Shown here: piece by piece, positions 57,751-64,000 of the stretch
How positions within the stretch are numbered: position 1 is the stretch's first letter
Layout: each line of letters opens with the position of its first letter
Assembly: GCA_963920525.1 (NCBI GenBank)
Contig: OY986438.1
Coordinates: forward strand, 99,621,349 to 99,685,348
Length of the DNA: 64,000 nucleotides
Reading direction: 5' to 3'
Source of the DNA: Dichetophora obliterata
Taxonomy: Eukaryota; Arthropoda; Insecta; Diptera; Sciomyzidae
The notes under the pieces: generated by a model
Told to the model about the DNA's origin: nothing
Seen by the model: only the letters and a program-made list of their open reading frames with translations
Database searches by the model: none
Program-made: the position numbers and the translations under genes

Positions 57751-58159
57751 AATATTTAAATCCTTCAAGTTTATAATTATAAATTGTAGTCGTACCATTT
57801 CAAACAATGCATTCAGAATATTATGTTGCATAATATCCCTTTTTTAAAGACACTATAAAATATTTTGTTGTTTTTTGTTATGACATTTTCCGCTAAGGTT
57901 TAAAGACTTAACCCCTTTAATCGCGGTTGGGTATTTTTAAAGTTAAGTGTTTAATTTTTTGTTTGTTGCTTTAAGAAAAAATAGAGCTATACATTGTTTT
58001 TGGAGTGTGTCAAGAAATTTTTACATAAACTACTACATTTTCAAAGCCAAAAGTGATTTAGTTTAGAAATCAGAAAATTTGTGTTATTATCATTTGTAAA
58101 AACATTTATATTTTAAAAAAATGTAAAAGCTCTCTTAGCCTATTAGCTACTATTCCTAC

Positions 58160-59370
58160 TATTAGTAGTTGATTAGTATCACTGGGGCAATGGGAACGTG
58201 CCCATCTGAAGCTCTGAATGTAGTAATTGGGCTACCCCCTTTAACGATCATTATCGAAAAAGGGGCATGTCTAAGTGCACTGAGAATGGAGGAAATCGGT
58301 GATTACAAGGCAGGAAATTTTACGGGTCTCATGAAGATACTAAAAACCTTTGAAAATTACCCCCTTTTAAAAATCTCCGACAGGATGCTGCCGAAGGTAA
58401 AATTCACAAAACGCTACAATGTCGTTATACCCAATAGGCAACTATGATGGAATGATAGCTTCACAGTTGATCCTGGCTCAGAGATATGGTACACTGATGG
58501 GTCAAAACTCGAAAATGGAGTAACGGGAGCGGGGATATATGGTCCCAAGTTCCAAGAAGCTCTTACATTGGGATACACGCCGACAATATTACAGGCGGAG
58601 GTATATGCCATTGAAGTTTGTGTCTGAGAATGTCTCCGCAGAAAATCAAAGGGGGCTCACATCTACATACTTTCAGATGGTCAAGCGGCTTTAAAAGCCC
58701 TTCAAGCCTACGAACTTGAATCAAGACTAGTCTCCAACTACGTAGAGCTATTAAATATGCTGGGACAAAGCAACAAAAATAGAATTATGGTGGGTTCCAG
58801 GTCACGAAGGATTCGACGGAACGAAAGGGCGGACTGTCTTGCCAAAAGAGGAGCGTCTCGAACTCTTGTAGGACCTGAACCATTCTGTAACTTAGCAAAA
58901 GGCTACATTCTAGGAAAAATTATAATATGGGAAGATATGATAATTCAGTGCCACTGGAACAACACTAATGGACAAAGACAATCTAAATTTTTAACTCCAA
59001 GTAAAGAAAAATCCAAAGATTTACTCAAGCTTACCAAAGCAGGCCTTAGAATTCTCACCAGTTTCTTCACAGGTCACTGCTCACTCAGATACCATCTTGA
59101 AAAGGGGGGAGGGTTTCTGAATCAGACGTCTGCAGACTATGGGAGGAGGAAGAAGAAACCCCCGAACACATTCTATGTGAATGTCCGATAATCCACAGCC
59201 TAAGACGCCTGCATTTTGGAGGGGAAGTAGCCCCCTTCAACAATTTGGAATCCCAAGCCAGAGACAGTGCTAAAATATATAAAAAGCCTAAATCTGGGCT
59301 TAATTCATTATATGCATGCACAATAGATCCTATGGGTCGCGGTGCACATGGGCCCACTATAAACTAACTA
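58160..59370 (+). pseudogene. non-LTR retrotransposon 3' region with RNase H
   Basis: The plus strand first reads ITGAMGTCPSEALNVVIGLP and a linker with DRMLPKVKF (58175-58440), the usual region between RT and RNase H. RNase H follows: WYTDGSKLENGVTGAGIYGP (58487 onward), LQAEVYAIEVC, IYILSDGQAALKAL, and a decayed SRRIRRNERADCLAKRGA segment (D/E/D/D chemistry). The C-terminal tail contains LTSFFTGHCSLRYHL and a decayed Cys-rich end. Stops at about 58445 and 58626 and a frameshift near 59100 make it non-functional. Non-LTR clades with RNase H (I, Loa, R1/Jockey-type) are candidates. No poly-A tail was seen at the 3' end. Confidence 0.85.
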
Positions 59371-61807
59371 TCTAACTACCTACTATTGATAGAAAACTCC
59401 TGACATAAAACTGTGCTGTCGTTGCAGCAGAGTTTGTGCCCAACATTAACGACGGTTGGGTATTTTTATACCCTAATCATATCTCGACTATGGTTAAAGT
59501 TCCTGTGATAAATATAAGATAGCAATTTGAAAAAAATCGTACGGAGCGTTTTAGAGCCGTGGTCAATGGGTTAAAGTTAAAACTTGAATATCTCCATTTT
59601 ATCCAACAAACTACTTTATTTAAAACAATTTAATGATTTTTCTTTCTGAAAACGTTTTGTAATAGTTTTATTAGCCAATAGGAAATTAAAGATTTCGGTT
59701 GCAAGCTATAATTGTAGTATTTTTACTATCAATATTTTTATTATTTTTATTTTTATTTTTATTATCAATATTGTAGTATTTTTATTATTTAAACCTTCAA
59801 TTTACCTCTGGTAGCAACACTTTGGAGCATTAAATACATACAAATGGAGGTTAAAATACACCAGCTATCAAATGTCATTTTTAAAGTTTTTCTCTAAAAA
59901 GTTTTTAATGACTTGGTTTTCGTTTTACTTTTTGACAAGATTTCATGCTAAATATTTTGTGTGCCTATTTTATTTTAGCAAATTGAATTCATAAATTGAA
60001 ACAAAATAAAAAGTTAGATAAAGAAAAAAGCGGCAACACAGTAATTTTTACTGTTGAACACAGCCGAATGATGTTGTTAATACGATTAATATGCTTGAAT
60101 TCGAGACGTTTTAAATTTATAACGATGTAGGTAAAATTCAATATGCCTTATTACTTTTGAAAGACATAACACATTAAAGAAGAAAAAAACAGGTGGTTTT
60201 TAAAAGAAAGTTTTTTTCCTAACTGACAAAATGTTAAAATTGATATGATTAAGCTGGCAAAAAAAAAACTTGGAGGATTGATTTTATGGTATTCTTCTTC
60301 TTCTTTTTCTTATCACGAGAAGTTCGACTCTTGACACACAAAAAGTCTTTCTAAGAAGAAAATCCACTCGAGAAAACTGTTTCTTGCCATAAAGCTAATG
60401 CTTTCAAAATTTTTCGTGTGTTTTCAAAACTGTCTTCAATATAGAGTTTACTGTTACTTCTAAGCAATCCATCATCAATCGTTGAATTTGTGTAGGCAAA
60501 CAAGTTTATTTGCTTGTTTTAATTAAGTACCCATCTGTAATATACTATTTATTTCTACATATAAGCGCACATAACTTTTTATTCCTTCGTACTGCTGCTG
60601 GTGCTGCTACTGCTTTTTCTCTGCTTATAATTGAATTTTATGCTTCATCATTAAGGCCATCGTTTATTACATCGCATCACGTTAAAGAACAATTTTACAC
60701 ATGCCTCCATTTTCAATTTGCAACGCATACTGTTGCGCATGGGGTGGTGTATATGTGTGGGTGGTGTATGTGTGTTTGTGTGCCCGCATGAATAAGCATG
60801 TACCACTGAAAATTTGCGCTCAATTTAGTGCAAGTGAATTGCTTTAATTTAACATACTCACGCATACGTTCAGGCACGCACACACAAACACGGACATATT
60901 TATTTCGGGTTACCCCAGTCATTTCCGCACACATGCAAAAATTCAACAGGTTTTCCCTCTTTTCACCAACTACTTGCGGAAAATCCACTTGCTTGCTTGG
61001 CATGCAACACTTTTTGCCTGTTTTCCCCAAAGCTGTTCCGTTTCGCTTTAATATCGTCATAAAGTGCTGATGTTAAGCTTTAGCGTACTTCACGTAAGCT
61101 GCGAGAGGAGGGTATATTTTTGATATTTTCAGCTCTTTACAGTCATATTTTTATTTAATGCCCTTTTCTCAGCTGTTCGCCAGTATTGAGAAAATTTTTG
61201 CATTAAAAATTTTGCAGCTGCCAGAGTCAGGGGAATAGGTTAAATAAACTTGTAGCTACACTTATTGAGCTCCATAAGTCCTTTGGCAGGATCAGGGAAG
61301 CGTCGTCACAGCTGGGCTACTAGAAGTAGCTATATATCAGTCGATTAAAATGTGTAGCACGAACATCATGTGCACAAAGGTTGCTTTAATACATGTTTCT
61401 GTCTATTTTTGATTTGTTTTTACGATTGCGTTTAATATAGGTTTTATGCATGTATGTATGCGTGAGAAACTGCTTCGATAAAAAAATCAATTTTAAGTGA
61501 AGTCTGCAATTTTTGAAAAAATATTAAATTATATTCAAAGCTATTTACGCATAGCTCATAACTATAAACAAGTATCTTATGAACGTAATATGGGTTAATT
61601 TACTGTATTTCTATTGTAACGGCCCTATCAGTAACCTTTCACAAAATTAATTCAATTATTGTCTTATATCTTTAAAGTAACTTTCAATTTCGTATTTTAC
61701 TTAAGTCATGGAATTTAATTACGCTAACTTTATCACTTTATACTATTTTAAAGGATATAGAAAGAATAAACACGCTGACAATAAGTCTGCTGTCGGTGGT
61801 GGTGTCT
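59371..61807. other. no gene recognised
   Basis: AT-rich, with a TATTTTTATTATT-type simple tract (59728-59790), a CTGCTGCTG-type run (60590-60620) and GTGTGT-rich stretches near 60750-60785. The facing frames at 60510-61070 have no domain I recognise. Confidence 0.4.
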
Positions 61808-61979
61808 TACCCAGTAGGAAATTCAGTCAGCCCTCGTGGAAAAAAGGCATGTATTAACTGCTTCTTTTGGCGTCAACACAATTCACAACATCACTGCATC
61901 GATGAGGGCTTTTATAAGGCCTATCTGTTAAAAGGAAGGCAAGAAGTTTACGTTATTTCTCTGTGATGTGTATGTGAGT
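61808..61979. repeat. 172-bp direct repeat B, copy 1
   Basis: Exactly as long as copy 2 (62484-62655) and about 91% identical. A 51-codon frame is open in both copies, but differences between copies are mostly amino-acid-changing, so I do not regard it as coding. Similarity ends abruptly on both sides. Confidence 0.85.
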
Positions 61980-62278
61980 CAGAGGACTGCAATGAGTATC
62001 CGACAGAATTCGAATATTCAAATCATACCCGAGTGTCGTGTAAAAAAATAAAATGTGTAAAAAAATTCAATAAAATATGTAAAAAAATTCGGCTCATTAG
62101 CATATTTTCGGGTATAAGTACATTCTCATATCCAAGAGCGGCGTGACCCGAACTACTTCGAGCCGTTTACAATGAGTGCGTTGAGTAGGTTTACTACAAA
62201 AGCGCTCGATCCGAATGTATTTTGAGTGTACTCTGAGTACTGCTCCTTCTCTGACAACGTCTCTTAGCGTTAATTAGT
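61980..62278. repeat. ~300-bp dispersed element, copy 2
   Basis: Inverted copy of 20342-20645. It begins at the base directly after repeat B copy 1. A GTGTAAAAAAAT/ATGTAAAAAAAT mini-duplication (62040-62090) is specific to this copy. Confidence 0.8.
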
Positions 62279-62483
62279 AAAAGTTAAGGCTTTTATTGAA
62301 ATAAAATTATACTAAAAATGCAAACTAATATTTGGATTGCCTTATTTCAATTTTTTTTTAAATTTTAAAATTTCAGTGTTTTGTAATTGATTTCAACGCA
62401 CAATAGATCGCGGCTGCTGGTTAATTGTTTGAATGTTTGTTTTTTTGTATGCACTTTTCGTAAGCACTTGTCTGCAGGCCAAG

Positions 62484-62655
62484 TACCCAGTGGGCAATTC
62501 AGTCAGGCCTCTTGAAAAAAAGGCAGGTATTAACTGCTTCTTTTGGCATCAACACACCTCACAACATCACTGCATCGATGAGGGCTTCTCTAAGGCCTAC
62601 CTGTTAAAAGGAAGGCAAGATGTTTTCGTTATTTCTCTGTGATGTGTATGTGAGT
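62484..62655. repeat. 172-bp direct repeat B, copy 2
   Basis: Direct copy of 61808-61979, starting TACCCAGTGGGCAATTCAGT and ending GATGTGTATGTGAGT. The two copies lie 504 bp apart with the 300-bp element between them. Confidence 0.85.
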
Positions 62656-64000
62656 TGAAAGTTCTGTGTTTTTGTTTATTGATTTTAAGGTTTAAATGTT
62701 ATTATAGAACAAACTAAAATATATACTAAAATCGAAGTAAGTTTCTTATTTTCTATATGCCTTAAAAAGGTTTATTGATTACTTGCATACTGAAAACTTT
62801 TAAAAAATGTCAGTTCTTAAAAGGAACTCTGCTTTTATTAAATAATTGAGTTGAATTAGCTATTCCAGACAAAATAATAAATAAAGCGTTGTTAAAGAGG
62901 TACAATGTAGTATATAATAACTAATAACTTTTGATAATTTCATGGGTTTTTTCGCTAATAACTGCCTTCGAAAATATTTTATATCAAAAGTAAGGTTTAT
63001 CCCCTTTAAAGAATATTTAAGGACACACTATATGGCAGAATCAAAATATTGCGTGATTTTAGTAATATATATTTACATCAACTCATAGCGGAAAGATAAC
63101 ATTTCCTATAATATCTCTCATATGAAAAAAAAAAAAATAATGTTATCTATTATTTTATAACCGATATACTCTTAAATCTCATAAACACCCATATTTATAA
63201 TAATACATATCGGGTTTTATGTTTATCTTTTTAGCCCTTTACAATTTTCTCTTAACAAAACTCCTCAAAGTATTCACCTTTAAGTTAATAGCCACTAATT
63301 ATTGGATCCAAGAAATTATCTTTAAGGAATTTATTTTTAGAATTATTATTTTGCATGTATTTAAATTTATTTTCTAATCAAATAATTATCCCATTATTAT
63401 AACTTCCGAAATATTACTTCTATATAATCCTAAGGGCAGAGTTTTAAGAAGTTGAATTTAATTTATTAACCTTAAAAAGATAATCATAATGTGATGTACG
63501 TAAAAGATAATCATGCGTCAAATTGACGCATAAGTTTTAATTAGCTACAACGTCAAGCCTTATTTATTGATTTGAATAAACCAAAAATTTTTATATATGT
63601 ACACATAGGTATAGTAATAAATATTACAATTTATTTATTCAATAAAAAAAAACAAAAGCTTCAAACATCTTCTAAAAGTAACAAAAATAGTTCGTACACG
63701 CATGTGTAAATTTTACGCATATTATCTTTCTAGGGCAAAATAAATGAATTTATCCCTAATAAATATTTTTACATAAACAACATTTAATAAGCCCTACTTA
63801 ATCTCTTTCAAGTATTACTGGCCTTTCTGCTCTTAACGGCTTCATTCTCTGGAATGTAGCTCCATTTGTAGCTCCTCTTTCAGATACTGTAAATTGAAGT
63901 CTGTAATTAATTTGCTTGTTGGTTGGAGTATGTATGGGGCATATCTGTTAAGATTAAAAAAAAAAAATCTAAAAAGAAAAACCACATGGTCAAAAACCCC
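62656..64000. other. no gene recognised, AT-rich
   Basis: Very AT-rich, no frame with a motif, no terminal repeats seen. ATGCGTCAAATTGACGCAT near 63513 is a small perfect palindrome. Confidence 0.45.

Noticed and set aside
60713..61060. Facing 93, 115 and 80 codon frames near 60.5-61.1 kb
   Set aside because: They overlap GT/CA-rich sequence on both strands, with no domain and no splice context.
61808..61979. Open 51-codon frame conserved in both copies of repeat B, possibly alternative terminal exons or a small peptide with Cys and Phe-Phe-Trp residues
   Set aside because: About nine of the 13 or so codon differences between copies change the amino acid, the neutral expectation. Similarity also continues past the stop codon.

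Overview
The window looks like nuclear DNA from a higher fly (Diptera), most likely a tephritid fruit fly. It is very AT-rich. Its repeats are insect-type: Ty3/gypsy, hAT, P-like, PIF/Harbinger-like, TTAA-type and IS630-Tc1-mariner elements, a tRNA-derived SINE and non-LTR retrotransposon remnants. One mariner copy has the DD41D spacing of the rosa subfamily, which was described from Ceratitis rosa. The species call is inference.

Host coding content is minimal. The only convincing host sequence is a 125-bp minus-strand exon at 15584-15708. It encodes 41 codons of a PDZ domain and has a splice donor and acceptor in the right places. The window is therefore probably mostly intron of a large gene transcribed from the minus strand, filled with mobile elements. 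All other protein-coding signal is transposon-derived and mostly broken.

Layout. 1.0-9.2 kb is a four-level transposon nest. An outer element with P-like ends (1020-9223) carries a gag/RT-deleted Ty3/gypsy retrotransposon (1215-4028), a foldback hAT element (4805-7997) that itself holds a Harbinger-like element (5111-6618), and a 427-bp MITE. 11.1-14.3 kb holds a TA-flanked MITE, a SINE and an RTE-like reverse transcriptase pseudogene. The PDZ exon follows at 15.6 kb, then a decayed tandem array of about 140-bp units (16.7-19.0 kb). 19.4-23.3 kb has a snapback MITE, inverted dispersed repeats, a TTAA-flanked piggyBac-like MITE and a 60-bp tandem array. 24.9-26.2 kb is a broken transposase with a 32-bp transposon footprint inside it.

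28.4-33.9 kb is a run of abutting DNA transposons: hAT-like with a nested Tc1-like foldback, then a P-like copy, then a mariner deletion derivative. 34-38 kb has degenerate tandem arrays and 39-40 kb another broken repeat ORF. 41.5-43.8 kb has MITEs and a DNA element that appears to have captured a KH/RGG host gene fragment. 44-49 kb is mostly degenerate tandem or direct repeats. 49.4-51.3 kb holds a near-identical palindromic and tandem triplication of a 0.4-kb module, one copy of which is split by a TAA-flanked MITE. 51.5-53.6 kb is a hAT element with a nested TTAA element. 54.2-56.8 kb is a DNA transposon whose minus-strand transposase gene was hit by the DD41D mariner. 58.2-59.4 kb is the 3' end of a non-LTR element with RNase H. 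The last 4 kb is AT-rich with two dispersed repeat families.

The pieces do not form a pathway. They are a stratified record of insertions, and target-site duplications (TSDs) give the order of many events. I found no operon, CRISPR array, bacterial gene or complete autonomous element.
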